Assembly (NCBI RefSeq): GCF_003597395.2
Contig: NC_133782.1
Coordinates: forward strand, 10,768,152 to 10,832,151
From: Chelonoidis abingdonii
Taxonomy: Eukaryota > Chordata > Testudines > Testudinidae
DNA length: 64,000 bases
Direction: 5' to 3'
Shown: positions 44,105-56,739 of the stretch, in pieces
Position numbering within the stretch: the stretch's first letter is position 1
How the letters are laid out: every line of letters starts with the position of its first letter
The notes under the pieces: generated by a model
Databases searched by the model: none
What the model was told of the DNA's origin: nothing
The model's input: only the letters and a program-made list of their open reading frames with translations
Made by a program: the position numbers and the translations under genes

Positions 44105-46225
44105 AGGTGGAGTGCGACGGGGAATGACTTTGTTCCAGGAGAAATCGCTTCAGGTTGGAGGCAGGGGAAATCCTAGGTCTCGCGGCAAACGCTGCTCCCA
44201 GCAATTAGCTCCCACACGGAGGTGTGATCGGTGCTTCTGGCTTGTTGGGGGTTTTCTCTTCCCCCCCGTGCAGTATTAGCCCTGAGGGGGAGAGGGTTGT
44301 CAAAAGAAAAAAAGATCCATTGCTGCACTTTTCCCACACCCCCCCAATCCAATTAGAAACTGGAGCTGCTGTTTTAAAGCTGCAGTTGCCTCCCACAAAA
44401 CGACAGCTGACTGCTCAGTGTATATGGATGTTGAGGGTTGCTATCACTTACTCCCTCGTGGTTGCCCATGTCTTGCAGCCTTGCACAGGTAGAGAAAGGG
44501 AGGAGGCACAACGTGCTGCCTGAACACCCTCCCTCGATGTTCTTAACTAGCTACGTGGCTCTTAATCATCGCTCTCAAAAGAGCTGGTCGGTATCGGCTC
44601 AGAGGGGTCCGCAGTTTTTTGTGGTCAAAGCACTAGATTGTGACTCAGATTTGTGCTCAATTTTTTTTTGTTTCTGCCACTGACTTCCTGTGTGATCTTG
44701 GGCAAGTCATTTAGGTCCTAGATCCACCAAGTACTTAGGCACCTAAATCTTGGATTTAAGCAGCTAAATCCAGTCCCATGTGATCCACAAAACTCCCCCT
44801 GAATTCTATAGGTATTTAAACTCACTCAGTGGCTAAATTTTCAGGGTAAAAATTCGCTAGGTGCCTATTTTTCTGCCTCGGCATAAGAACTGCTGCCTCA
44901 CTCTATGTGTCCAGATGCCTATTTCCTCCCCGTGCCAAAAATGATTCACAAAGCATGGGAAGACAGGCATTCATCTTTTTAAGCTGTGTGCAGCCCCCAA
45001 TCTGGTAGGCATGGGCTGTCTACCTCATCGGGTACCAGTCAAAATCCGGCTGGAGGAAGAGGAGGTGGTGCTTGCCCCCCTTATAACTTTTAGCTCTGGC
45101 AAAGAGGGGGAATTGAATCTAGGTCTCCCACATCCCTGGTGAGTGCTCTAACCACTAGGCTAAAGGGTATAAGGTGAACACCTCCTCTGCATCCACTTGG
45201 TATGGAGCAAGGCAGGTGCCTAACTCATTTCTGTAAGAAACACCTTGGGCACCTAGCCACTTGATTCCAGCCATCAGTGCATTCACTAAGCCCTCTTTCA
45301 TGGGGGGAAACCCTACAGACAATTATGCTCACTTTCTGGTATTTCATTTTCCCTTTCCCCAGGAAAATACATAATTCTCCTCCCCTACCTCCCCCCACCC
45401 CCAAAAAATCAACCTCTGGTGAGTGTTATTCAGTAGCCACACTTTATATAAAAGCTCAGTTAAATATCATGTTCCATTAATTAAGAAACTCAGTATTATT
45501 GCCTTGTTGCCTGTTTTTAAAGATGTAAAAATTAGACGGAGAATGTAAACACTATGTTCCTGTCTAACGGTACAAAGAGACATAATGTCTCTGAAAGTGA
45601 CCACACTTTATGACATGTACTGATAAAATACCAGAAGCAGGAGAGTGAACAGGCACTAAGCCCAAAGGCAGGCTGAAAAGACAGGATCACTGTGAGTTTT
45701 TAGAATTATTAGTTAAATCAGAGTTTCTAGTAACAGTGAGCCTCAAAGAAGCTCAAGTCACTAGCATTATACTGAAGTTTGGCCCTGATCCAGCAAAGCA
45801 TGTGCTTAACTGTAAAGATGAGAGTATTCTCATAGATTTCAATACTCTCCACTGCTTAAAGTTAAGCATATGCCTTATAACTTTTAGCCCAGTGGTTTGA
45901 TTACTTGCCTGGCACCAGATCATTCAAGATAGAGTGGCCCGTTAACACCTCTGCAGTCATAGGACAAAAAGAGGGGGATCATGAATTACAGATTGTTATA
46001 ACCCAGTGTGTTGAATGGTCCCACTTAATATGTGCTAACTACTTATGCTAAACAATCTATTCCACCTTGCATTTTGCTATGATGCTGGGAGTTCCTTTTC
46101 CAAATGTCATGAAAAGCTCTGTATGGTTCGAAACCTTGCCTCTGTCACCACTGCAGTTGCTCAAGTTAAAGATATTATCTCATCCACCTTGTCTCTGTAA
46201 TATCCTGGAACTGACATGACTTCAG
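44105..46225. other. Upstream flank of EDN3
   Basis: The first 400 bases should hold the EDN3 promoter and 5' UTR on the minus strand. A MIR fragment follows at 44625-44725, with GATTTTCAAA-type and AATCCAGCAAAGCA-type palindromic repeats at about 44700-44960 and 45780-45890. No other gene was seen. Confidence 0.45.
44625..44725 (+). repeat. MIR-like SINE fragment
   Basis: CAAAGCACTAGATTGTGACTC, then CTGCCACTGACTTCCTGTGTG and ATCTTGGGCAAGTCATTTAGG follow the tRNA-related and core parts of MIR. Confidence 0.7.
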
Positions 46226-46410
46226 CTACAATGCATAACACTTACCTAGGGAGGTGGTGAAATCCTCTTCCTTAGAGGTTTTTAAGGTTAGCTTGACAAA
46301 GCCCTGGCTGGGATGATCTAGTTGAGAATTGGTCCTGCTTTGAGCAGGGGGTTGGACTAGATGACCTCCTGAGGTCCCTTCCAACCCTGATATTCTATGA
46401 TTCTGTGATT
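46226..46410 (+). repeat. CR1 LINE 3' end
   Basis: GGGAGGTGGTGAAATCCTC, GGACTAGATGACCTCCTGAGG, TCCCTTCCAACCCTG and the terminal ATTCTATGATTCTGTGATT are the typical CR1 3' end with its short tandem tail. The copy is strongly 5'-truncated. Confidence 0.9.
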
Positions 46411-49400
46411 GCATTTTCGCCTATCTTCAGGAGAAAAATTATAGAGGCATATTGTGCAATTATTTCTCAGTCAATGGGAAACACTTTGTAAATCAAGGGT
46501 GTGATAATTTACAAATGATATGATTCTAAATTTTAGTTTTATTACCTGAGTTTTCCTTTGTTGCAATATAAGAATTTTCCCTCTTCCTAATAATGAAGTA
46601 GTCTTGCAGTAATAAGAGAAACAGTGAAAGAAAGGAACAACATAGTAGTATCATCATTGTATCATACTTATGGACTGATTAGCAATACAACAGCCACCAA
46701 AGACAATGGTTAGAAACAATCTCAACTGCTATTGAAAGGCAGTATTCTGCTTTTAAAATCCTACCATTTCTTTAAATATCGCCTTTAACGTGCTCTGCTC
46801 TTTCTTACATCTGCTGTTTTCACTCTGAAAAGACAAGGGATACTGTGTCAGCAAACCCAGTGCAGTGTAAACAAAAAGTAATAAAATGTATCCTAGAATT
46901 CATAGTCAAGGTTTAGAAATTAAGAACCCAAGGGCAAGATTTTGACCAAATGAGGTGTAAAAGAAATAAAAGATTAGATATAACTTCTGCTGCAAAGACA
47001 GAGAGACCCTTAGCAAAGAAATTATTATTTCTGGATTTTGTGTGGCCTGATTCTGTTCTCAACTACATTCAATTCAAAGGAATTATTCCTGATTTCCATC
47101 CACGTAAGTGGGAACAGAAACAAATCTTTATCATGCATTATGATTAGTACTTCATGTTAGGTAAATATATAGGCTAATAAGTCACAAATCAGAAGTTGTC
47201 TGGAAACACATTGAATGTCACATCAATAATTAGCACAAAGATTATGCTTTTCCTTACTTAATACGCAATTTCAATAAATGTGCTAGGTTCAGAAATGTTG
47301 AATGAATGTTGCATGAATGTTCCATATTTATTTCAAAATTTATAAATTAGATATATAACTTTTAATTTTAGACCTGCATGGGAAATACTATTTTACAGAT
47401 AATTTTGTAGCTGTATACATGCAAACACCTGGAATCCAATACAGTGCCAAAATGTCTGCTTTCTCAGTCATTGTTTCTAAATGAGGCCCAACTTGGGTAT
47501 TTCTGATCTAGTGTTCCAAGTTCCAGGAGCGCATATCAATAAGTGTAACTATTAACTTATTATTTACTGTAATGGAAGAATGCCTCATTAGTAATTAGAC
47601 CTCCAAAAAGAATGATTGTGCTAATCTTTTACTATGGTGATTTTGAATGATGTTTAGGCATTGAACTTTACTCATTTTTTGACATATGATAAAGGTGGCT
47701 TTGTGAGACCATTTGAGAGCACAGCGTTCTAAAAAGTGCACTAGCAATATTCCATAGTCCTTGGTCAAAAAACCTAAAAGCGATTTTTTTAAGACATATC
47801 CAGCAGGAAGTGTATGTGAGGAGGCAGCTTGGCTCAACAGACAGGAAGTTGAGACCTGATTTACACACTCTTATACACCTTTACCTTTGACTTGTTGTGT
47901 GATTTTGATAAGTCATTTTCCCCTCTGTACCTCAGTTTCCAAATCTTCAGATCAATGTGCTGCATAGATGCTAAAAATCATTAGCATTAATACTCTCTAC
48001 CCTCTTCTCCATTTCTCCCCACCTCCAGTAGGCCCCTTTCTGCCCCCTGTGTTGGTGGGTTGCGGAGGGAGTGGTGCCAGGAGTCAGGTATGCTGGCACT
48101 ACACCCGTAGACTACTTCCTCACACCAGGGCAATCCCCAGCTAGGGAGATGCAGCCAGTCTTCCTTCCCTTTGGGCGACATGAGCAGCTCAAAGAGAGTG
48201 AAGAAGGACGGAGAATCTGTCTCATTCTCGAGTGTAAATATTTGAGAAGAGGTTACTTGTAATTGATTGAAAGGAGAGATATGTCTAGAACACAGACAAG
48301 GCTGAGACTTAAGGAGTTTTGGAATGTGGAGCAGCTGAAGAGATGGCATTAGAGTTCCCATATCAGACTGACAGCAGGAATTCCCAAGAAAAGCAAGCTC
48401 ACAGATTCTATATTTGAAAATTTGAGACTGTTAGTATAATTAGGCACCTTTGGGTTTCTTTAAAAAACAGTTTGTTTTTAACATATTTGTCTGGTCCTTG
48501 TCTCCCCATCCTATAAATACTTCTGTGTAGGGGACTGATTACTCAATCAGATACTTTCTACCAATAATCCCATAGCATTTAGTCTCCAAACAAATGCTAC
48601 ACAAAATAGTTATGAGTTACTAAAAGCTTTAGAGCTGTTTAAACAAGGGAAACCACTAAGGTGGAACATTTAAAAAAAAAAAAGACTACCCAGGCTATAT
48701 TCCCCTGCTAATAAACATTGTATTAGAATTGGATTGTAAAGGTTTGAGAAGTAGTAGCACACAGATGTGCCACAGATGTCTGTTCTTACAACTATGTAGC
48801 AGCCCCGGAACAGAACCTAATTCACAAATGATGCATATTTAAAAAAATCAATGTACCTACCCACTGTCTTTTATTCTACTTGTTTAGCAGGCACCATTAA
48901 AATCTCCTTCCCCATCTGCAATTTCAGCATTAATCACAATATAGTCCTATTTTTGGAATAGAAGATACTGTAAAACTGCAAACTTTGTGTTTTTAATGAC
49001 ACACATTGTACCATTCTCAAATGATAAACAGAAATTAATAGATGATGATTGTGTGTACAATGCAGTGGGATCAATAAGCTCTCCAGAAACACAGTGTTGT
49101 GATTATTATTTATTAAGTTACTTGTTGCTTGAGTTACACAGCAATAAAATCCCAAAGCTGATCATGTTTCCCCTGCCATTTTAGTTGCCAGACAGCCTGA
49201 TTCAAAGTCCTTTGAAGTGAATGGAAAGAATCACATTTACTTCAGGGGCCTTTAAGCCAAATTTAGAAAGATGATGACTACGTATGGTATTTTAGGAGCA
49301 TACAGGTCACAAAATTTGGTCACCCCTGTCTAAAGGAATCTTTCCCTCTCCCTGTCTCTTTCTTTCTTCCCTTCTTTTATTATTATTGATATAGCACCAA

Positions 49401-50208
49401 ACGTGAGCTAGATGATTAAGAAAACAAATAGGAGGACATGGTCCATATTCTGAAGAGCTTAGTCTAGAATGAGCCCTGGCGTCCTTTCCTTTCTTTTCTT
49501 CCTTCTCAGCCCTCTTAGCACCAGGGCAACAATGCATAAATATAAATATTCCTTCCCCTTTCAGTTGTTGTGGAATCTAGAAAGAAGTTTTGCATAAAAT
49601 AATACTCCTTGCTGTTATAATTTATGGCAGGTAATGCTCATATCTCTGGATAAAAAGTGCTATCTAAATGCAAAGTACTACTGTTATTAATACTGTCCAC
49701 CCTCCCCCAGATCTGAACCCTGACCTAAATCCCTGGATCCAAACAACCTCAAACTTCGGAGCAGTTAATAAAAGGAATTAAGAATAATATTTACAATAGT
49801 AATCCCTGCTAGATGAGACAATCTATTCACTTGAAATTTGTTCAGGTGAGGGGGCAGCACTGACAGAAGAGAAGTCTAGGATAAAATATGGCTAGTCAGT
49901 TCATCTGGATACTTTATGCTGTTTGCATAAAATAGGGATTGAAAGCCACCAGCAAAAAAGAAGATAAGCTGGAGGGTGGGAGCTGAGATGGCTGCCTTGT
50001 AGGAAGAACCTGACATGTATAAAGAAGAAAGGAAAGGGTTATTTGATGGGACAGACTGCCTATTCTTTGCGGTACACTGGCTGGAGGAACTGCACAGGCC
50101 AAGGCAAATCATCCAGGGCAGATTGAAAAAATGAGGCTCTGGAAATGGATGGAACCTGCCCTGGAAATTGGCAAGTCTCTAGGAGATAAGGTAGGTGAAA
50201 GGATGACC
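46411..50208. other. Upstream flank of EDN3, no gene seen
   Basis: A MIR-like piece at about 47815-47950 (GTTGTGTGATTTTGATAAGTC, CCTCTGTACCTCAGTTTCC) and a possible MIR tail at 49625-49690. The rest is AT-rich with no assignable feature. Confidence 0.45.
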
Positions 50209-50760
50209 TGTACCTTTAAGGGGTTCAGGTTCCAGCTCTGACCTGGGGCTGGGTTTCTCCTTTCTTTCCTTGCCCAAGTGACTGAGCACAGGGCCTGCTG
50301 GGAAATCTCAGGGCAGGCTGCTTCTTATTAGGTGAAAGGACGGGTAGGAGCAGCACTGTCCTGTAAGATGCTCTAGAACCAGAGGAAAAGGCTGGTAGTC
50401 ACTCCTTACTGAAAGGAAGCTGGTGAAGGAAGCAGGAAGAAGCTAGCAAAGGCCCGGGGAGGAGGCCTAAAGGTGAGCTTCAGAAGGCCCCTGCAGAAGT
50501 GTTTGTGCACTAGGGAGTGAGGGGAGGAGGCCTGAGCAGAAACAGGCACTGTTGGAACTGGCCCTGGGAAATAATGGAGCAAGCCAGGCTTTAGTATAGG
50601 GCAGTTTTCTGTCCTGGGGTCCCAAGTGAGGTTCATGTGCCCAACTATTATGGAGGTACCTACAGGGGTGGTGCAGAAACCCCTCCCCTCCAGCTTGGAA
50701 AGCACTAATAAAGGGCCTGCTTATTTTCTGCTTAGACTCTTCTGGTTTGCCTTAGAAGAA
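50209..50760 (+). mobile_element. Possible LTR-like element
   Basis: A TGTACCTTTAAGGGG start, GC-richer body and an AATAAA at 50707-50712 followed by a T/G-rich stretch resemble an LTR. No flanking duplication or CA end could be fixed, so this is tentative. Confidence 0.3.
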
Positions 50761-51600
50761 AAGGACTTTAGCTTTGGCTGGCCAAAGCAACAACAAACTT
50801 TAAATCAATGGCCCAGCTCACGAAAGACTCTCCAGTGGGGAAACTCATCAGAGCTGTGCTTGGGGACATCAGAGAGGTAAGCCTGAACTCTCAGTCACCC
50901 TTTGCCTCCCCTCCTCCAGAGCCCAAGGGAGGGGAACCTGGAACATATAGCAGGAGGGACCATTACTTCTGCTCCTGTACTTACTGCTGTTGAACTGAGG
51001 GAGGGAGTGGAGCACCATTTATGGTCCAGAGTCAGACAGTTTAACAGCAGCAGCTGCTCTGATACTGCCCAGGTGCTGCTATGGAGGTTACATTAAGGCA
51101 GAGGTTTTCAAACTGGTTGTGTGTGTGTGTGTCCCCTAGGAGAACACAGAGGAACATTTGCAGGGGCCTCAGGCCAGTCCTGCAGGGCTTGGGGAGGGAG
51201 TGCCACCTCCACCCCCTGACTCAGGCTACCCAGTCTGTGTCAATGCCTCCGTGCTTCACCTGCAGAGACCACTGCATACGCCTTCCCCCATCCTGAAAAC
51301 CTGAGGGAGGAGGGCAGATATTGGGGGCAAGGGGATGCAACCAAAAAATTGTAACTCAAAGGAGGGAGGGGCTCAGTTCAAGAACTTTTAAAACCAGTGC
51401 ACTAAGATCATGCCTTTAAGGTTTTATTCTCAATCATAATAGCTTGAAATGTTTTGTTGTTGCTGTTGTTTTGTTTTTTAATGAAAGTTTACATGGTGCA
51501 GCAATGAGTGGCATTGAAGATTCCTGCTTGCCTGAGTGAGCAGGATTTGGCAAGTCTGAGATCATGTGGTATAAATGACACACTGTGGCTCTTGGGCAGG
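50761..51600. other. No gene or element recognised
   Basis: A (GT)n run lies at about 51117-51132. Nothing else was assignable. Confidence 0.4.
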
Positions 51601-54170
51601 GATTCATAGATTTGAAGGCCAGAAAAGACCATTTGGTCTGACCTCCTATGTAACACAGGTCCTAGAACATCTCCAAAATAATTCCTAAAGCAGATCTTTT
51701 AGAAAACCAGCTAATTTTGATTTAAAAATTGTCCGTGTTGGAGAATCCACCATGACCCTTAGTAAATTGTTCCAGTGGTTAATTACTTACTGCTTTTAAA
51801 AAAAATAATTACAACTTATTTGCAATCTAAATTTGTCTAGCTTCAGCTTCCAGCCATTGGATTGTGTTATATCATTCTTTCCTAGATTGAAGAGACCATT
51901 ATTAAATATTTGTTCCGCATGTAGGTATTTATTGACTATAATCAAGTCACACCTTAAGCTAAATAGGTTGAGCTCCTTGAGTTTATCACTATCAGGCAGG
52001 TTTTCTAATCATTTTCATGGCTCTTCTCTGAACCCTCTCCAATTTTTCAACATCCTTCTTGAATTGTGGACACCAGAACTTAACTCTGTGTGTGTGTACA
52101 CAAATAATAAGTTATATAAAAATCTATTGTATATGATATATGTACATTACTTGCCCTCTAAACCACTTCAAGTGTTTTTAATCTTTATGGTTTTCTTCCT
52201 TAATTGTGGGACTTTGGCCAACTAATAAAGTATTGTTAAAAAGCCACAAACAATTCTCAATTAACATTCACTTTTTTCTGATTAAATTTTTCCTCCCAGC
52301 TGATCTGGTTCATAATTGTTTTCAGCTTTGTGAAATTAGCCCTTTTAAAGCATTCAGTATAGATGTTGGTCTGGATTTTATTCTATTTACACATTATAGA
52401 TATGATGATGGCACAATCACTTATACCTCAGCTACAGTTAATTTTTAGTTCTGTGATTAGTTCCTCCTTTTCTGTTAAGACAAAATCTAATATAGAATTC
52501 CTCTATGTTGGTTATAACATTTTTGAGTTAGGAATTATCATCTATAATAATTAGAAATTCCAGGGATGTTTTAGTATTGTCAGCATGAGACCTCCAGGAC
52601 ATGCTACTCAAACTGAAAACACCAAGATCATGCAGGTTTGTTTTGGGTTTTTTTGCCTAGAGTTGCAGATAATTTCATAAGGAGCCAGCCATCCTGTTCT
52701 CTGTGTGATTTGGCAGTCTGTAGCAGACGCAAACTAATAGTCCATCTTGTGCTTTATCTGTTAGTTTGTTGATCCATAAGCATTCAAGACATTTTTTTTT
52801 CCAAGTTATCAGTGACTTGGAAACAGATAATTCTATTTTTGACATAGAGTGCCACTCCTTTTCCCCTTTTGCCCATTTCCTCCTTCCTAGGTAGCTTTTA
52901 ACATTCTAATCATGCAAATCATCCCACCAGGTTTCAGAAATATCAATTAGATCAAATTTATATTTGTAAATGAGCAATTTCAATTCCTGTTGTTGGTTAC
53001 CCAAAATCCTAGTATTAGTGTATAGGCAATTAAAGAATTTCTTCCCTTCATGAGTGTTCATATCTACCTTCTTTTTACCTCCCTTTTTGTTATTAGTTTA
53101 ATACAGGGGTAGGCAACCTATGGCATGGGTGCCAAAGGTGGCATGCGAGCTGATTTTCAGTGGCACTCACACTGCCTTGGTCCTGGCCACTGGTCCGGAG
53201 GGCTCTGCATTTTATTTAATTTTAAATGAAGCTTCTTAAACATTTTAAAAACCTAATTTACTTTACATATAACAATAGTTTAGTTATATATTATAGACTT
53301 ATAGAAAGAGACCTTCTAAGAACGTTGAAAATGTATTACTGGCACGCAAAACCTTAAATTGGAGTGAATGAATGAAGACTCGGCACACCACTTCTCAGAG
53401 GTTGCCGACCCCTGGTTTAATGCCTTCCTGATGACTCTAGCCAGCTTGGTCCCTAGGAGGCTGGTTCCCCTTCGACTGAGGTAGAGGCTATTCAAACTAT
53501 ACAGCTCCCTTTCCCCACAGAAGGTGGACCAATAGTCCACAAAACTCAAACTGTCTATCCTATACCATATACCTAGCCAGTGGTTCACTTTCCGAATTTT
53601 CTGCCTTCGCTGTTCCTTTGCTTACAAGGCAGGCAGTATCTTAGAGAAGATCTCTTGGACATTCTTCTTCTTCACCAGGCTTCTGAGTTCCCTGAAGTCA
53701 CCTATTATCAGCAAGATATCCTGCAATGCAGTGTCATTAGTGTTGATATTAACCATCACCAGGGGATCCTTGCCCACTGACTTCAGAAGCCTATCCAATT
53801 TTAGAGTAACGTCTCATGTCTTGGCTCCAAGAAGACTGCATGCCTGTTGTCTGCTTGTCCCTTGCAGAATGTTCTTTTGATTTTTCAGAGTATTGAACCC
53901 CCAACAAGGATTGTCTGTCATTTTTGGACAGTTGGAGAACTCTTTATGGGCAAGCATGCTTTTCTTACAGCTTGGGCCAAGCTGCCATAAATGTGTCCTG
54001 TACATCCTTCTATTCTCTTGGACCAGCTGGATCTTGGGAGGCATCTTCCACAGTTTCCATGTTGATGAGCTAGTGTCTATTGGAATCTTCTAACTGTGTG
54101 GAATTCTTCCTGGTCCTCTTTCTGCTGGTCACAGCCTGCCCATCCTCATCTGTGTCCAGCTGTGAAGAAT
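51601..54170 (-). mobile_element. CR1-like LINE with ORF1 and endonuclease but no visible reverse transcriptase
   Basis: The 3' end is at 51601: read on the minus strand it ends AAATCTATGAATC. From 5' to 3' on the minus strand: about 54110-53420 carries an ORF1 with SGNH/esterase-like features (broken frames; the C-terminal LYLSRRGTSLLG motif at about 53450-53490). Then comes a hAT insertion (53104-53414). Then about 53060-52550 carries an endonuclease-like N terminus of ORF2 (NTRILGNQQQELKLL ... ISETWWD). Finally 52080-51601 has the CR1 C-terminal EKLERVQRRA stretch and 3' tail. Only about 450 bases lie between endonuclease and C-terminal parts, so the reverse transcriptase has been deleted. 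Many stops; not active. Confidence 0.7.
53104..53414. mobile_element. hAT nonautonomous element inserted in the LINE
   Basis: CAGGGGTAGGCAACC and GGTTGCCGACCCCTG are inverted. The flanks GTTTAATA (53096-53103) and GTTTAATG (53415-53422) are the 8-base duplication with one change. Confidence 0.92.
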
Positions 54171-56378
54171 ACTGATGTGATCTCTTGCCTCTGTCAGTTA
54201 CTGAAGGAACAGTATTAGACTATAACCAATGTTGTGCATGCAAAACTTCTGATGTAGAAAATGTTTCTGAAAAATTATATTGAAATATATATCTTCCAAC
54301 AGTCAGTCTTTCTGCAATAAGAGAAGGGTGTTCTACTCTGGAACAGAGCTCAGCATATTGTGTATGAAACTTTAATACAATCCATCCCTGTTTTTTATAT
54401 TATTGGCAGCTGAATCACTTTATTATTTGTTCTGTACTGTCAGTGTAATAGACACTAAAGTGGAAGTTACTCATAGAAAAACAAACTAAATGATCATCTC
54501 TTCTTCCCATCTGTGCCATACATTCCTTTGCAGATGTGCTGATCAAATCCAGCAATACAGAAATGGTAGAGTTAGAAGCTCATGATCTAGTATTGTACTG
54601 AATTTAGTGCATAAGCACAAAAATTGATTACAAAGTTACCAGATAGACAGTAGGGAAGCTAGTGTCTTGCCAGGGGGTCTTTGCAGGGAATTACTTCATA
54701 ATACAAGTGCAAACCTCTAGCTATGGCTCTTCTGGGGCAGCCACAGCCGAGTTCCATCAATCTAGCAACAAATCTGACACTGTGTTTGAATATGTGACCT
54801 TTCCTTCTCTCTCCATGTAATTTATCTCTCCACCAAGGAAAGACTTTCAGAGAGAAATAAACAAGTGTCTGCTGGCATGAACTAGTCAAAAGGAAAATAA
54901 AATGACAAATGAACCTCTATGACATAAGCAGATTGACATGACAAACTGCAAGTGCTGTTCACACCTAAGCCCTCTGAGAGCTATTTCATCTGCTGATGGT
55001 TGAGAAGAGGAGCTGTATTTGTGAATATATTATCTACTGACTTGCTGTTATAGCTCTCTTAATTTCTTGCAGCCCAATATTTGGGAAAATTGGATGAAGT
55101 CACACTGGTGTCCGAAGACAAAGACAAGGCTGAGTCAAGCATCTGTAGGTCATCAACACAGCAAAATTGAAAACATGGCAGCAAGTCTCAGAGTTTGGGT
55201 CCACTGACTTGGTCCTGCACTATGGGGCTAAAAACAGGAGTGAAGACTTCCTACTTGGCCTGGAGCCTGGGCTCTGAGACCTTCCCTCCTCCCCAGGTCT
55301 CAGAGCCCATGCTCCAGCTGGAGCCCAAACTATACAAATAGTTGTGAAGAAGATACCAGGCCATCTCGGTGAGCTTTTATTTACAGCTTTTGGGGTGTTC
55401 TGCTACTTACCTGGCAGAAATCTTCAGATACAAACATTTTACAGGCTATGGGACTGAAGAATGTCGTTGGGGGAATCTGAGATTGTTGCTGCATAACGTT
55501 CCTTTTAGCCGTACATATTTTTTCTTTTAAATTGCACACCACAATGGCAGGCAATTAAAAGAATATTGAGATCAATCTGGGACAAAGGACAAGTTTTCAA
55601 AACTCGTTTGTTCTTCGAGGGACTCTAAGATGTAAAGAAGAAACTGTAGAGATTCGTGCCAACTGGCTGGCCCTCAGCCTGTCCTGTAACCAATAAAACT
55701 TTTCGGAATCCACTGAACAAAATAACCCATGTGGAATGAGGCCTTGAATGAGACATGCTATATGTTGCTTCTAAAACATTCCCTTTTGCACATAATTTAA
55801 CTTGTGTGGTGGTGGGGAAGGAGAGATTTTCCTGATCTCAGTAGGATGGAGTCATTGTTCTCTTTCATTTTCAGAAGCCTGGTGATGACCCAGAGTCACA
55901 CCTCACCTCATCTAGCAGATTGTTTCTCTGAATCCAGGATGACTGACGGGAGGGAATGTGTCCCAGAAGCAGCCCTGGATCACAGGTGCATGAGCATATG
56001 TTTCAAAAGCATTTTTTCTTTCTTCTAGGAGAAACAAGAGCTGTAATTGTGTGCCCTCTGCTCAGTTTAATTGCTTCTATGCCTCTTGGGCTCTAAAATG
56101 AGATCATTTGTTTCACATATTAGAAAAGGGCATATTGGGATTTGCTGTTCATGTCTCCTAAATTTGTTGTGTTCTCTCATTTGGTATGTGGCTTTTTTAA
56201 AAAAAAATTTGGTCTGGAGGAAGCATAATCTAGATGTTACAGCAGGGAACAGAGTCAGATTTTTGGAACCTGGTGTACAAAATTTTGCAGGCAAAAGGGA
56301 TCCTGCAGTTACCACGGCTGAATACGCATATGCATAGTCACAGTAACTGTAACTGCACCTGCAGTTTAAAAGTGCATT
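54171..56378. other. Upstream flank, no gene seen
   Basis: Contains the partial MITE at 55183-55341. The remaining sequence shows no supported gene. Confidence 0.4.
55183..55341. mobile_element. Central part of a Harbinger-type MITE
   Basis: GGAGCCTGGGCTCTGAGACC is mirrored by GGTCTCAGAGCCCATGCTCC around a CCTCCTCCCC centre, as in the long palindromic MITE whose other copy is at 8782. Both termini are degraded. Confidence 0.55.
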
Positions 56379-56739
56379 TAAGGGTGTGTCTACACTATGG
56401 GATTATTCCAATTTTACAGAATTCGATTTTGGGCAACTGATTATATAAATTCAAGTGCACGTGGCCACACTAAGCACATTAATTTGGCGGGTATGCGTCC
56501 ATGTACCGAGGTTAGCATCAACTTCCAAAGCATTGCACTGTGGGTAGCTATCCCATAGTTCCCGCTTCTCCCCCGCCGATTGGAATTCTGGGTTGAGATC
56601 CCTATGCCTGATGGGGCAAAAAACATTGTTGCAGGTGGTTCTGGATACAGCCTCACCTCTCCCTCCGTGAAAGCAATGGCAGACAACCATTTCGCACCTT
56701 TTTTCCTGGGTAAACTGCAGACATCATACCACAGCAAGC

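Larger units (their letters stand above)
43180..44110. promoter_or_regulatory. CpG-rich 5' end of EDN3
   Basis: The stretch holding exons 1 and 2 and the 550-base first intron (43467-44016) is rich in G+C and CpG (many GCGGCGC, CCCGGG and CGCGG runs), unlike the AT-rich surroundings. This fits a CpG island over the gene's 5' end, as is usual for developmental regulators. The promoter should lie on the minus strand just above 44070, but no decisive core promoter motif was found. Confidence 0.5.

Noticed and set aside
52206..52554. Plus-strand frames over the LINE
   Set aside because: Antisense to the CR1-like element.
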